A stretch of DNA of 42,045 nucleotides from Cellulomonas sp. B6 (GCF_001462455.1 NZ_LNTD01000043.1:1-42045), one strand, 5' to 3'; shown: positions 1 through 8,677, counted from the stretch's first letter. The notes: generated by a model not told the origin, from the sequence alone. Made by a program: numbers and translations.

Positions 1-564
1 GGGCAGCCCCGCGCCCAGGCCGCCGGGCAGCGCACCCCCCAGCTCCCCGAACGCCGGACCGAGCGCGTCGGCGAGCGCGGTCGAGAGCGACGTCGCGACC
101 GGCTCGGTGAGCACGCGCCACGTCGGCAGGGTCGCCTCGACCCACTCGGCGCGGCTCCACGCGTGCGTGGTGCCCGTCGAGGGCGGCAGCTCGGTCGCGG
201 CGTCGAGCCACAGCTCGGCCACGGACAGCGCGTCGCGCACCTCCTTGACCTGCGCCGGTGCGAGTGACGGGTCGCCACCGACGGACGCCTGCTGCCGCGC
301 CAGGTCGTGCGCCATCTGCCAGTTCACCGGCTGGTCGCCCGACGTCGCGAGCATGCGTTGCACCTGCGCGAGCGCCTGCTGCAGGGCCGCCGGGTCGGCG
401 GGCAGCCCTGACGCGGCGGCCATCGCCGCGGGGTCGACGCCCAGCTCACGCATCTCACGGATCGCGTCGTCGGCCGCGGGGCCGAGCATCGCGCGGAGCA
501 TCTGCTCCCACTGCTGGGGGCCGGCCCCGTCGGGGCCGTCGGTGGAAGGGACGTCGGGGCTCAT
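1..564 (-). CDS. zinc-dependent metalloprotease, DUF2342-like (N-terminal part, cut by window edge)
   Basis: The minus-strand frame is open from an ATG at 564 to the window edge, giving 188 N-terminal residues that begin MSPDVPSTDGPDG. A strong AGGAGG lies 5 nt upstream of this ATG. The visible part has the features I associate with the actinobacterial DUF2342 / 'zinc-dependent metalloprotease' family: a short Gly/Asp/Pro-rich start, a helical segment (QWEQMLRAMLG...), then a segment VNWQMAHDLARQQ and a later WSRAEWVEATLPTW. The zinc-binding HExxH motif of this family lies further downstream and is not in the window, so catalysis cannot be checked. The gene is divergent from the PDZ/Lon-like protease gene, a pairing common in this phylum. 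The family call is from remembered resemblance and gene order. Confidence 0.75.
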   Translation of the reverse strand, partial: MSPDVPSTDGPDGAGPQQWEQMLRAMLGPAADDAIREMRELGVDPAAMAAASGLPADPAALQQALAQVQRMLATSGDQPVNWQMAHDLARQQASVGGDPSLAPAQVKEVRDALSVAELWLDAATELPPSTGTTHAWSRAEWVEATLPTWRVLTEPVATSLSTALADALGPAFGELGGALPGGLGAGLP

Positions 565-701
565 GCGTGCCTCCTGGCGCTGCCGGGGAGGTCTCACGGT
601 AACCGCGCCGGATGTGTGACCACCCGCCGCGCTGCGCCGGGTTCGCTCACGGCGCACACGCGACCGGCGCCCGTCCCGCGGCGCGCACGGGAAGGTGGTG
701 G

Positions 702-1832
702 ATGATCTGTGCCGTGCGAGACCCCGAGCAGACGGTCGGCCCCTCCGACGCCGACGAGCCGTCCGACCCCGTGCGTCCGGCGGCGACGCCGCGCGCGTTC
801 GTGCTGTCGGGCGCCATGCTCGTGGTCTCGGTGCTCGCGGGCGTGCTGGCGGTCCTCCCCGCGCCCTACGCCGTCAACGGCCCCGGTCCGACGCGGGACG
901 TCCTGGGTGAGGTCGACGGCGAGCCGCTGATCCAGGTCGCGGGTGCGCAGACGTACCCGTCGAGCGGGGAGCTCCGCCTCACGACGATCGCGGGCACCGG
1001 TGGGCCCGGCTACCCCGCGTACCTCGCCAACGTGGTGCAGGGGTGGTTCTCGCGCTCGTCGGTCGTGCAGCCCGTCGAGGTCGTCTACCCGCAGGACGTC
1101 ACGCGCGAGCAGATCGACGAGTCGAACGCCGGCGCCATGGTCTCCTCGCAGGAGAACGCGACGGTCGCCGCCCTCACCGAGCTCGGCTACGAGGTGCCCG
1201 CGACGCTCGTCGTGGCGGGGACGGTCGAGGGCACGGACGCCGAGGGACGGCTCGAGCAGGGCGACGTCATCACGGCGATGGACGGCACGCCGCTGCGTGA
1301 GTACCAGACGCTCGTCGAACGCCTCGGCGAGCTCGAGCCCGGGGCCACCGTGACCCTCACCGTCACGCGCCACGGAGCCGAGGTCGACGTCCCGATCGTG
1401 ACCGGTGAGCGTGAGGACGGGGGTGCGCGGATCGGCGTGTACATCGACCCGTCGTTCGACCTGCCGGTGGACGTCACGATCAACATCGAGGGCATCGGGG
1501 GGCCGAGCGCCGGCACGATGTTCGCGCTCGGGATCGTGGACCTGCTGACGCCCGAGGACGAGGCCGACGGCCAGCTGGTCGCGGGCACCGGGACCATGGA
1601 CGTCACCGGTGCGGTCGGACGCATCGGCGGGATCCGGCAGAAGCTCGCGGGTGCGGCGCGCGACGGCGCCGCGTGGTTCCTCGCACCGGACGGGAACTGC
1701 GACGAGGTGGTGGGCTACGTGCCCCGCGGCATGCGCGTCGTCCCGGTCGCGACGCTGCACGAGGCGCGTGAGGCGCTCGTCGCGATCGGTGCCGGCACGG
1801 GGGACGACCTGCCGACCTGCGCCGCGGGCTGA
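702..1832 (+). CDS. YlbL-type membrane-anchored PDZ / Lon-like serine protease
   Basis: A 376-residue protein with one N-terminal membrane segment (about residues 28-50), a PDZ domain (about 150-260) and a C-terminal Lon-type S16 protease domain. The catalytic dyad is visible: serine in GGPSAGTMF (about residue 268) and lysine in GGIRQKLAG (about 313). The layout matches the YlbL/SdrC-like family, which places the protease domain outside the membrane. An upstream in-frame ATG at 612 would add 30 Arg/Ala/His-rich residues and has no ribosome site; ATG 702 follows GGGAAGG at a proper distance, so I chose it (GTG 714 is also possible). It faces the PPA1309-family gene tail to tail with only 19 bp between them. 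Confidence 0.88.
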   Translation: MICAVRDPEQTVGPSDADEPSDPVRPAATPRAFVLSGAMLVVSVLAGVLAVLPAPYAVNGPGPTRDVLGEVDGEPLIQVAGAQTYPSSGELRLTTIAGTGGPGYPAYLANVVQGWFSRSSVVQPVEVVYPQDVTREQIDESNAGAMVSSQENATVAALTELGYEVPATLVVAGTVEGTDAEGRLEQGDVITAMDGTPLREYQTLVERLGELEPGATVTLTVTRHGAEVDVPIVTGEREDGGARIGVYIDPSFDLPVDVTINIEGIGGPSAGTMFALGIVDLLTPEDEADGQLVAGTGTMDVTGAVGRIGGIRQKLAGAARDGAAWFLAPDGNCDEVVGYVPRGMRVVPVATLHEAREALVAIGAGTGDDLPTCAAG

Positions 1833-1851
1833 CCCGGCGGGCGCCGCACGC

Positions 1852-2430
1852 CTACAGCAGCGTGGCCCGCACGGCCTCGACCAGGCCCGGGACGAGGTCC
1901 GGACCCTGCCCGACCGCGTCGTCGGCGTCGTGCGCGCGCGTGCGCACGGCGCACCACGCCGGTCCGTCGCGCAGCACGCCCACCGCGAGGCGCACGTCCT
2001 GGCGCTGCGGGTGCGCCAGCAGCGCCGCGAGCGCGGCGTCGGGGTCGGACGGCAGGTCGTCCTCCGCGCCGGGGGGCAGCACGACGCGCTCGACCGTGAC
2101 CGCCGCGCCGTCGACCGTCGTGGGCCACGACAGCCCGCCCAGGAGGCGCTCGAGGTCCTGCGCGGCGGGCACCCCCTCCTGCTCGATCGACGTGAGGTGC
2201 TGGTCGTCCGCCTGCGCCGCGGCCAGGACCTCGGACGCGAGCTGCTGCGCGAGGCCCGGCTCGGCGGCGAGCGCCGCCTGGGTGCGCACGAGCGCGAAGA
2301 CCCGCACGGGCGCGTCCCACCCGGCACCCGCGACGTGGTGCTCGATCTCGCGGACGGCGTCGGCGAGCGCGCGCGTCGCGCGCTCCTGCGGTGCGGCGGT
2401 GGGCTCGGGGGGCGTCGAAGGCGTGCTCAC
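1852..2430 (-). CDS. PPA1309 family protein of unknown function
   Basis: A 192-residue, soluble, Ala/Asp-rich protein starting at GTG 2430 (VSTPSTPPEPTAAP) and ending ...LVPGLVEAVRATLL. It has no membrane segment or recognisable catalytic motif. The segments WDAPVRVFALVRTQAAL, LPPGAEDDLPSD and RLAVGVLRDGPAWCAVR are typical, as I remember them, of the actinobacterial family named after Propionibacterium PPA1309, which sits next to the YlbL-like protease and the UPF0182 gene as it does here. Its function is unknown. The promoter region is shared with the divergent UPF0182 gene. Confidence 0.8.
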   Translation of the reverse strand: MSTPSTPPEPTAAPQERATRALADAVREIEHHVAGAGWDAPVRVFALVRTQAALAAEPGLAQQLASEVLAAAQADDQHLTSIEQEGVPAAQDLERLLGGLSWPTTVDGAAVTVERVVLPPGAEDDLPSDPDAALAALLAHPQRQDVRLAVGVLRDGPAWCAVRTRAHDADDAVGQGPDLVPGLVEAVRATLL

Positions 2431-2451
2431 GCGACCATCGTCCCACCGTGT

Positions 2452-2478
2452 GGGAACCTGGGGCGTCCCGGACCCGTT
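2452..2478 (+). promoter_or_regulatory. candidate ECF-sigma promoter for the UPF0182 gene
   Basis: GGGAACC at 2452-2458 and CGTT at 2475-2478 are separated by 16 bp. This matches the -35/-10 pattern of actinobacterial SigE-type ECF promoters (GGGAAC(C), about 16-17 bp, CGTT). Transcription would start near 2485, leaving a leader of about 65 nt before GTG 2551. The element overlaps an inverted repeat CCACCGTG (2443-2450) / CACGGTGG (2481-2488). Inferred from pattern only. Confidence 0.45.
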
Positions 2479-2550
2479 GCCACGGTGGGCGCTCCTGCCT
2501 TCCCGAGGGCCCGACCCGCATCGCCGACCGACGACGAGGAACGCCACGCC

Positions 2551-5500
2551 GTGACCTTCGCCTCCCCGCCCCGCCCCCGACCCGCAGCGCCGCGCCGGCG
2601 CGGCCCGCTGGTCCCGACCCTCGTCACGCTCGCCGCGCTCGTCGTCGTGCTGCTCGTGCTCGCGCAGGTGTGGACCGAGGTCATGTGGTTCTCGCAGCTC
2701 GGCTACCTCGAGGTGCTCCGCACCGAGTGGGTGACGCGCGGCCTGCTGTTCGTCGCCGGGTTCGCCGTGATGGCGGCCGGGGTCGGCTTCTCGCTGAGCT
2801 TCGCCTACCGCGCCCGGCCCGTGTACGCCCCGACGCAGGAGCAGGCCAACCTCGACCAGTACCGCGAGGCGATCGAGCCGCTGCGGCGGCTCGTGCTGAT
2901 CGTCGGACCGCTCGTGCTCGGCCTGTTCGCGGGCGGTGCCGCGTCGCAGCAGTGGAGCACCGTGCAGCTGTGGCTGCGTGGCGGGGACGTCGGTCGCACC
3001 GACCCCCAGTGGGGGATGGACCTCGGGTTCTACCTGTTCACGCTGCCGGGCCTGCGGTTCGTGGTGTCGTTCCTCATGGCCGTCGTGGTGCTCTCGGGCA
3101 TCGCCGCCGTCGCGACGCACTACCTGTACGGCGGGCTGACCGTGGGCGGCGGACGTGGCGCGCAGCGCACGACGCGCGCCGCGCGCGTCCACCTGTCCGT
3201 GCTCGGCGCGCTGGTGCTGGTGCTCGTGGCCGCGAACTACTGGCTGGACCGGTACTCGATCCTCACCAAGCAGCAGACCGGCGAGCAGCGCTGGCAGGGC
3301 GCGGGCTTCACCGACGTGCACGCGGTCATCCCGTCGAAGGCGATCCTCGCGGTCGCCGCGCTCGTGGTCGCCGGTGCGTTCGTCGCGACCGCGTTCACGT
3401 CGAACTGGCGCCTGCCCGCGATCGGCGTGGGGCTCATGGTCGTCGCGGCGATCGTCGTCGGCGGCGTCTACCCGGCCATCGTCCAGCGGTTCCAGGTGCA
3501 GCCGAACCAGCAGGACGCCGAGGCGGACTACATCCAGCGCAACATCGACGCGACCCTCGCGGCGTACGGCCTGGAGGACGTCGAGACCAGCGAGTACGAC
3601 GCGAACGTCACCGCCGAGCCCGGCGCGCTGCGCGAGAACGCCGAGACGACCGCGTCGATCCGTCTGCTCGACCCGAACATCGTGTCGCCGTCCTTCAAGC
3701 AGCTGCAGCAGATCCGCGGCTTCTACAGCTTCCCCGACTCGCTCGCGGTCGACCGGTACACGATCGACGGCGAGAGCCGCGACACGGTCATCGCGGTGCG
3801 CGAGCTCGACCAGAACGGCCTGAACGCGGGCCAGCGCAACTGGACCAACGACACGACCGTCTACACGCACGGGTTCGGCGTCGTCGCCGCGTACGGCAAC
3901 ACGCGCGGCGCCCGTGGGGCACCGGCGTTCTGGGAGGGGGGCATCCCCTCGCAGGGCCAGCTCGGCGAGTACGAGCCGCGCATCTACTTCGGCCAGCAGT
4001 CGCCGAGCTACTCGATCGTGGGCGGCCCCGAGAGCAGCAACGGCTGGGAGTTCGACTACCCGGACGACGAGGGCGGTGTGGGGTCGGTGCAGTACCGGTT
4101 CCCGACGCAGGACGTGTCGGCCGGCCCGTCGATCGGCACCCTGTGGCAGAAGCTGCTGTACGCGCTGAAGTTCGGCGACGAGCAGATCCTGTTCTCGGAG
4201 CGCGTCAACGAGCACTCGCAGATCCTGTACGACCGCGACCCGCGCGAGCGCGTCGAGAAGGTCGCGCCGTTCCTCGACCTGGACGGGCGCGTCTATCCCG
4301 CCGTGGTCGACGGCCGCGTCAAGTGGATCATCGACGGCTACACGACGTCGGACCAGTACCCGTACGCGGCCGTCCGGTCGCTCGAGGACGCCACGACCGA
4401 CTCGCTCACCGAGCGCAGCGCGAGCGTGCAGGCCCTGCTGCCCAAGCAGGTGAACTACATCCGCAACTCGGTGAAGGCCACGGTCGACGCGTACGACGGC
4501 TCGGTCGACCTGTACGCGTGGGACGCCGAGGACCCGATCCTGCAGGCGTGGACCGACGTGTTCCCGACGACGCTCAAGCCGATGTCCGAGATCTCGGGCG
4601 ACCTCATGAGCCACATCCGTTACCCCGAGGACCTGTTCAAGGTGCAGCGCGCGCTGCTCGGGCAGTACCACGTGACCAACGCGGCCGAGTTCTTCTCCGG
4701 CAACGACTTCTGGCAGAACCCCGCCGACCCGACCGTCACCAACTCGGACGTCCCGCAGCCGCCGTACTACCTGACGCTGCAGATGCCGGGGGAGGACCAG
4801 GCGCGGTTCTCGCTGATGTCGACGTTCATCCCGGGCGGCTCGACGGCGCGCAACGTGCTGACGGGCTACCTCGCGGTCGACGCCGAGGCGGGCAACACGC
4901 CCGGCGAGGTCGCCGAGGACTACGGCAAGATGCGGCTGCTCGAGCTGCCGCGCGACTCGACCGTGCCCGGCCCCGGCCAGGCGGCGGCGAACTTCACGGC
5001 CGACCCGCGGGTCTCCGAGCAGCTCAACATCCTGGCGCGCGGCGACTCGATCGTGCGTCGCGGGAACCTGCTGACGCTGCCCGTGGGCGGCGGTCTGCTC
5101 TACGTGCAGCCGGTGTACGTGCAGGCGGCGGCAGGAACGACGTACCCGCTGCTGCAGCGCGTGCTCGTGTCGTTCGGCGACGAGATCGGCTACGCCGAGA
5201 CCCTCGACGGGGCGCTGGACCAGGTGTTCGGCGGCGACTCCGGCGCGGACGCGGGCGACGCGGGCGCACCGGACCCCGGGACCGGGGTCGACCCGGACGC
5301 CACCGAGCCCGGTGACGACGGCACCGTGGAGCCGACGCCCACGCCGACCGCCACCCCGACCGCCGAGCCGACGGACAGGGCGACGCCGGCCCCGCCGGCC
5401 GGGGGCGGCACGCTGAGCCCCGACGCGCGGGCCGCGCTCGACGACGCCCTGGGGCGCGCGCAGCAGGCGATCCAGGACGGTCAGGCCGCTCTCGCGGACG

Positions 5501-5589
5501 GCGACTTCGCCGCGTACGGCGAGGCGCAGTCGCGTCTCGACCAGGCGATCCGTGACGCGGTCGCCGCCGAGGGCGGCCTGGGCGGCTGA
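2551..5589 (+). CDS. UPF0182 family large integral membrane protein
   Basis: A 1012-residue protein of the UPF0182 (COG1615) family. The N-terminal third holds about seven hydrophobic segments (e.g. LVPTLVTLAALVVVLLVLA, FLMAVVVLSGIAAVA). It is followed by a long extracytoplasmic region with conserved-looking stretches such as WQGAGFTDVHA, IRLLDPNIVSPSFKQLQQIR, YTHGFGVVAAYGN, EPRIYFGQQSPSYSIVGG and LLPKQVNYIRNSVKATVDAYDG. The C-terminus has a Pro/Thr/Asp-rich linker (about residues 895-955) and a short helical tail rich in Ala/Asp/Gln. Start GTG 2551 follows GAGGAA and precedes the first membrane segment closely. Function is unknown; membrane location is clear from sequence. A perfect hairpin follows the stop. 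Confidence 0.93.
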   Translation: MTFASPPRPRPAAPRRRGPLVPTLVTLAALVVVLLVLAQVWTEVMWFSQLGYLEVLRTEWVTRGLLFVAGFAVMAAGVGFSLSFAYRARPVYAPTQEQANLDQYREAIEPLRRLVLIVGPLVLGLFAGGAASQQWSTVQLWLRGGDVGRTDPQWGMDLGFYLFTLPGLRFVVSFLMAVVVLSGIAAVATHYLYGGLTVGGGRGAQRTTRAARVHLSVLGALVLVLVAANYWLDRYSILTKQQTGEQRWQGAGFTDVHAVIPSKAILAVAALVVAGAFVATAFTSNWRLPAIGVGLMVVAAIVVGGVYPAIVQRFQVQPNQQDAEADYIQRNIDATLAAYGLEDVETSEYDANVTAEPGALRENAETTASIRLLDPNIVSPSFKQLQQIRGFYSFPDSLAVDRYTIDGESRDTVIAVRELDQNGLNAGQRNWTNDTTVYTHGFGVVAAYGNTRGARGAPAFWEGGIPSQGQLGEYEPRIYFGQQSPSYSIVGGPESSNGWEFDYPDDEGGVGSVQYRFPTQDVSAGPSIGTLWQKLLYALKFGDEQILFSERVNEHSQILYDRDPRERVEKVAPFLDLDGRVYPAVVDGRVKWIIDGYTTSDQYPYAAVRSLEDATTDSLTERSASVQALLPKQVNYIRNSVKATVDAYDGSVDLYAWDAEDPILQAWTDVFPTTLKPMSEISGDLMSHIRYPEDLFKVQRALLGQYHVTNAAEFFSGNDFWQNPADPTVTNSDVPQPPYYLTLQMPGEDQARFSLMSTFIPGGSTARNVLTGYLAVDAEAGNTPGEVAEDYGKMRLLELPRDSTVPGPGQAAANFTADPRVSEQLNILARGDSIVRRGNLLTLPVGGGLLYVQPVYVQAAAGTTYPLLQRVLVSFGDEIGYAETLDGALDQVFGGDSGADAGDAGAPDPGTGVDPDATEPGDDGTVEPTPTPTATPTAEPTDRATPAPPAGGGTLSPDARAALDDALGRAQQAIQDGQAALADGDFAAYGEAQSRLDQAIRDAVAAEGGLGG

Positions 5590-5607
5590 CCCCGCACGTC
5601 GTCCGGC

Positions 5608-5646
5608 CACCGGAGCCCGGGACCCGCGCGGTCCCGGGCTCCGGTG
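5608..5646. terminator. perfect 17-bp hairpin, bidirectional terminator candidate
   Basis: Arms 5608-5624 and 5630-5646 are exact reverse complements around a 5-nt loop (CGCGC). The hairpin lies between the end of the UPF0182 gene and the end of the convergent LysR gene. There is no U-tract, as is usual in high-GC actinobacteria. Confidence 0.75.
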
Positions 5647-5680
5647 CGTCCGGGGCGCGTCGTCGCGCGCGGGGCCGGCC

Positions 5681-6556
5681 TCAGCGGTGGGTCGCGTCGA
5701 GCGGTGTCGCGTCGGTCGCGTCGACGAGCGCGCGGACCAGCGGGTGCCACGGACGGTGCGCCGGCCCCGAGAGCACGAGCTCGCGGACGAGCGCCGGGCG
5801 CAGCGGGCGCATCGTCAGCTCGGGCGGCAGCATCGTGCCGCCCAGCGCGGGCATGACCGAGACGCCGATGCCCTCGGCGACCATGCGGACCATCGTCGCG
5901 AGCTCGTGCACGCGCTGCGCGACCCGGAACTCCAGCCCGGCCTGCGCGTGCATCTGACGGACCTGCGGCTCGCACCCGCCCGTCGACACCAGCAGACCGT
6001 CCTCGTGCAGCTCGGCCAGGTCGATGGCGGGCTCGTGCGCCAGGGGGTGGTCGGCGCGGACGAGCGCGCGGAAGTCGTCGCGCGCCACGAGCCGCGAGCC
6101 CGGTGGGGCGGGTGCGGGGTCGACGAGGACGGCCGCGTCGACCGTGCCCTGCTCGAGCCACGGCACGAGCTCGTCGTCGGCGCCCTCGAAGACCTGGACG
6201 CGGACGTCGGGCAGGTCGCGCGACCAGCGGTGCAGGAGCGAGGGCAGCAGGCCCTGGCAGACCGTCGGGACCGCGGCGAGGCGCACGGTGCCGACGTGCC
6301 GCCGTGCGGCGCTCTCGGCGGTGAACGCGTCGACCGACGCGAGCGCCGCGCGGGCGTGGGGGAGCAGTCGTTCGCCGAGCCCGGTGGGGCGCACGGGGGT
6401 GGCGCGTTCGACGAGCCGCCCGCCGGCCTCCTTCTCGAGCGCGGCGACCGCGTGCGACACGCCGGACTGGCTCACGCCGAGCGCCGCCGCGGCGTCGGTG
6501 AACGAGGCGTGGTCGGTCACCTCGACCAGGGCGCGGAGCTGCGCGAGCGTGGGCAT
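5681..6556 (-). CDS. LysR-family transcriptional regulator
   Basis: A 291-residue LysR-type regulator. The winged helix-turn-helix is at residues about 1-60 (MPTLAQLRALVEV..SFTDAAAALGVSQSGVSHAVAALEKEAG), followed by a substrate-binding domain of about 200 residues (GTVRLAAVPTVCQGLLPSLL...). The gene is divergent from the EamA transporter gene, so it very probably controls that gene and itself. A long inverted repeat lies between them, and its left arm covers this gene's own start codon (see 6554-6600). The inducer is unknown; LysR proteins next to EamA exporters often respond to amino acids or related metabolites, but nothing here identifies one. Confidence 0.92.
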   Translation of the reverse strand: MPTLAQLRALVEVTDHASFTDAAAALGVSQSGVSHAVAALEKEAGGRLVERATPVRPTGLGERLLPHARAALASVDAFTAESAARRHVGTVRLAAVPTVCQGLLPSLLHRWSRDLPDVRVQVFEGADDELVPWLEQGTVDAAVLVDPAPAPPGSRLVARDDFRALVRADHPLAHEPAIDLAELHEDGLLVSTGGCEPQVRQMHAQAGLEFRVAQRVHELATMVRMVAEGIGVSVMPALGGTMLPPELTMRPLRPALVRELVLSGPAHRPWHPLVRALVDATDATPLDATHR

Positions 6557-6600
6557 GAGCTGAACTTATCGGCCCATGACGGCGATGCGTTCGACTCATG
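6554..6600. promoter_or_regulatory. long imperfect dyad, LysR operator candidate
   Basis: Left arm 6554-6571 reads CATGAGCTGAACTTATCG. The reverse complement of 6583-6600 reads CATGAGTCGAACGCATCG. The arms match at 14 of 18 positions and are 11 bp apart, centred at 6577. The dyad lies between the divergent lysR and eamA genes, and its left arm overlaps the lysR start codon, which would suit autorepression. Confidence 0.55.
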
Positions 6601-6626
6601 TGGGCGTGACGCGCGATCCTCGGGGC

Positions 6627-7622
6627 ATGACGAACGACGGCCGGGTCACGGCGCAGTACGTGGGCGCGGCCCTCGTGTGGGGGTCGAGCTTCCTCTTCAT
6701 GAAGGTCGCCCTGGACGGGCTGTCGCCCGCGCAGGTCGCGTCCGGGCGGCTCTGGCTCGGCGCGGTCACGCTCGTCGCCGTGATGCTCGTGCTGCGTCGA
6801 CCGTGGCCGCGCGGCCGCCGCGCGTGGTGGCACCTGGGCGTGCTGGGCGTGCTGCTGTGCGTGATCCCGTTCCAGCTGTTCGCGTGGGCGGGGCAGCACC
6901 TGGCGTCGGGGTTGTCGAGCATCCTCAACGCCACGACGCCCCTCATGACGTCGCTCGCCGTCGCGGCGCTGCTGCCGGCCGAGCGGCTGACGGCCCGCCA
7001 GCGCCTGGGCCTGGTGGTCGGTGCGCTCGGGGTGGTGGTCGTCATCGGCCCGTGGACGTACCTCGGCGACGGCGCGCTCGCGGCGCCGCTGCCCGCCGTG
7101 CTCGCGTGCCTCGGCGCGACGGCCTGCTACGGCCTGGGCATGACGTACCTGCGCCGGTTCGTGCGGCCCCTCGGGCTGCCCGCCGAGTCGGTCGCCGCCG
7201 GGCAGATCCTCGTCGCCGCGGCCGTCATGCTGCTCGCCGCGCCCGTGATCGCGACCGGGCCGGTCACGCTCACGTGGCCGATCGTGCTGGCGATGGTCGC
7301 GCTCGGCGCGCTCGGCACCGGCATGGCCTACGTGTGGAACACCCGGGTCGTCGTCGCGTGGGGTGCGCAGCGGGCGTCGACGGTCACGTACCTCACGCCC
7401 GTGGTCGGGGTGCTGCTCGGCATCCTCGTGCTGGGGGAGCGGCTGCACTGGTACGAGCCGGTCGGCGGGGTGCTCGTGGTGCTCGGGGTGGTGGTCGCGC
7501 AGCGTGCCGCGCGGCGGGACGCTCCCGTGGTCCCGGCCGTGCCCGCGGAGGGTGCCGCGGGCGCTGTGGCGGCCGTCACGGCCGATCCGGGGCCCACCGA
7601 TTTGGACTCCCCGCGCCCCTGA
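6627..7622 (+). CDS. EamA/DMT-family exporter (drug/metabolite transporter)
   Basis: A 331-residue, ten-segment membrane protein. It has the two tandem EamA repeats: the first begins QYVGAALVWGSSFLFMKVALDGLSP, the second LPAVLACLGATACYGLGMTYLRRFV and ends LTPVVGVLLGILVLGERLHWYEPVGGVLVVLGVVVAQRA. The motifs WGSSF near the start, and the conserved Pro and GE (LTPVVGVLLG..LGE) near the end of repeat 2, are family hallmarks. ATG 6627 has GGGG a few bases upstream and starts just before the first membrane segment. The earlier ATG 6576 has no ribosome site and lies in the operator dyad. The C-terminal tail (about 30 residues) is hydrophilic. Substrate unknown; likely efflux of an amino acid or related compound. 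Confidence 0.9.
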   Translation: MTNDGRVTAQYVGAALVWGSSFLFMKVALDGLSPAQVASGRLWLGAVTLVAVMLVLRRPWPRGRRAWWHLGVLGVLLCVIPFQLFAWAGQHLASGLSSILNATTPLMTSLAVAALLPAERLTARQRLGLVVGALGVVVVIGPWTYLGDGALAAPLPAVLACLGATACYGLGMTYLRRFVRPLGLPAESVAAGQILVAAAVMLLAAPVIATGPVTLTWPIVLAMVALGALGTGMAYVWNTRVVVAWGAQRASTVTYLTPVVGVLLGILVLGERLHWYEPVGGVLVVLGVVVAQRAARRDAPVVPAVPAEGAAGAVAAVTADPGPTDLDSPRP

Positions 7623-7641
7623 CGTAGAGTTGCAGAGCCGA

Positions 7642-7715
7642 CGCGGGGTGGAGCAGCTCGGTAGCTCGCTGGGCTCATAACCCAGAGGTCGCAGGTTCAA
7701 ATCCTGCCCCCGCTA
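7642..7715 (+). tRNA. initiator tRNA-fMet (CAT)
   Basis: A 74-nt cloverleaf: acceptor arm CGCGGGG / CCCCGCT, D arm GAGC/GCTC, anticodon arm CTGGG-CTCATAA-CCCAG with CAT anticodon, T arm GCAGG-TTCAAAT-CCTGC, discriminator A. Two initiator hallmarks are present: the unpaired first acceptor position (C1 opposite T72) and three consecutive G:C pairs at the base of the anticodon stem. No 3' CCA is encoded (ACAAG follows), so the tRNA needs CCA addition. Confidence 0.97.
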
Positions 7716-7721
7716 CAAGAA

Positions 7722-7757
7722 GACGAAGGCCCGGACCACACGGTCCGGGCCTTCGTC
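7722..7757 (+). terminator. perfect 16-bp terminator hairpin after tRNA-fMet
   Basis: Arms 7722-7737 and 7742-7757 are exact reverse complements (GACGAAGGCCCGGACC and its complement) around a 4-nt loop ACAC. The hairpin begins 6 nt after the tRNA and is followed by the short sequence GTTGG. Confidence 0.85.
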
Positions 7758-7828
7758 GTTGGTGCGAGTGCCTCGCTAGGCTGCGAGGGCGGTGAGCTGC
7801 CACGAGCGGCGCTCCCAGGAGGGTGACG

Positions 7829-8524
7829 GTGGAGACGGGACCGGGGCAGACGCCGCAGCTGCGCAGCAGGGACGGCAGCATCCACGTCACCGACGAGCGG
7901 ATCAACACCGTCAGTCACCTCGTGGCGACCTGCTTCGCGCTCGTCGGGGCCGCGTTGCTCGTCGTGCAGGCGAGCGCGCAGGGCGACCCGTGGAAGATCG
8001 TCGGCTTCGCGGTCTACGGCGTCTCGGTGCTCACGCTGTTCGCCGCCAGCACGCTGCACCACGGCCTCGACCGCGGTCCGCGCGTCAACGAGGTGCTGCG
8101 CACGCTCGACTACGACTCGGTCTTCCTGCTGATCGCGGGGTCCGTCACGCCGCTGGTGCTCGTGCTCTTCCGCACCACCTACGGCTGGACCGTGCTGGGT
8201 GCCGTCTGGGTGATCGCCGCGGCCGGGATCGTGCTGCGCTCGCTGCGCCGCGACCTGCCGAAGTACGTGACCAGCACCCTGTACATCGCGCTGGGGTGGA
8301 TGCCCGTGCTGCTGGTCGGCGCGGGGGTGTCGCTGCCGGTCGGGGCGTACGTGCTCATGGCCGCGGGCGGGCTCGTCTACAGCGTGGGGTTCGTCGTCTT
8401 CGTCGTCGAGCGTCCCAACCCCGTGCCCGGCGTCCTCGGCTTCCACGAGATCTGGCACGTGCTGGTCGTGGTCGCCGCGGTGCTGCACTACCTGCTCATG
8501 TACCGGTACGTGCTGCCCGCGTAG
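7829..8524 (+). CDS. hemolysin III (PAQR/TrhA) family membrane protein
   Basis: A 231-residue, seven-segment membrane protein of the hemolysin III / PAQR superfamily. Visible signatures are DERINTVSHLVATCFALVGAALLV at the N-terminus, the serine/histidine cluster ASTLHHGL (metal-ligand region), LDYDSVFLLIAGSVTPLVL, and the C-terminal GFHEIWHVLVVVAAVLHY, whose histidines are expected to join the metal site. In bacteria this family is linked to membrane-fluidity/lipid homeostasis, not proven lysis. The frame opens with GTG 7823, but AGGAGG (7817-7822) directly abuts it. GTG 7829 gives a normal 6-nt spacing and is preferred. Confidence 0.92.
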   Translation: METGPGQTPQLRSRDGSIHVTDERINTVSHLVATCFALVGAALLVVQASAQGDPWKIVGFAVYGVSVLTLFAASTLHHGLDRGPRVNEVLRTLDYDSVFLLIAGSVTPLVLVLFRTTYGWTVLGAVWVIAAAGIVLRSLRRDLPKYVTSTLYIALGWMPVLLVGAGVSLPVGAYVLMAAGGLVYSVGFVVFVVERPNPVPGVLGFHEIWHVLVVVAAVLHYLLMYRYVLPA

Positions 8525-8677
8525 CACGATGCGCGACGTGCCGGGCGGGAGGCTGTGACGTTCGTCGCGCGGGGGTGCTTCTCACCCGCCCCGACGTGGC
8601 GGTCCGGCGCCTGGCCAGGCACGATGCCTCACAGGTGTCCCACAGGATGCCCACGTCCCGCACGAGAGAAGGCATCC

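Noticed and set aside
594..2327. 577-residue minus-strand open frame
   Set aside because: Arg/Ser/Pro-rich shadow of the YlbL-like gene; no ribosome site or domain. High GC leaves few stops on the opposite strand.
1852..5610. 1252-residue minus-strand open frame
   Set aside because: Only its last 192 codons (from GTG 2430) are real (PPA1309 family). The rest is antisense to UPF0182.
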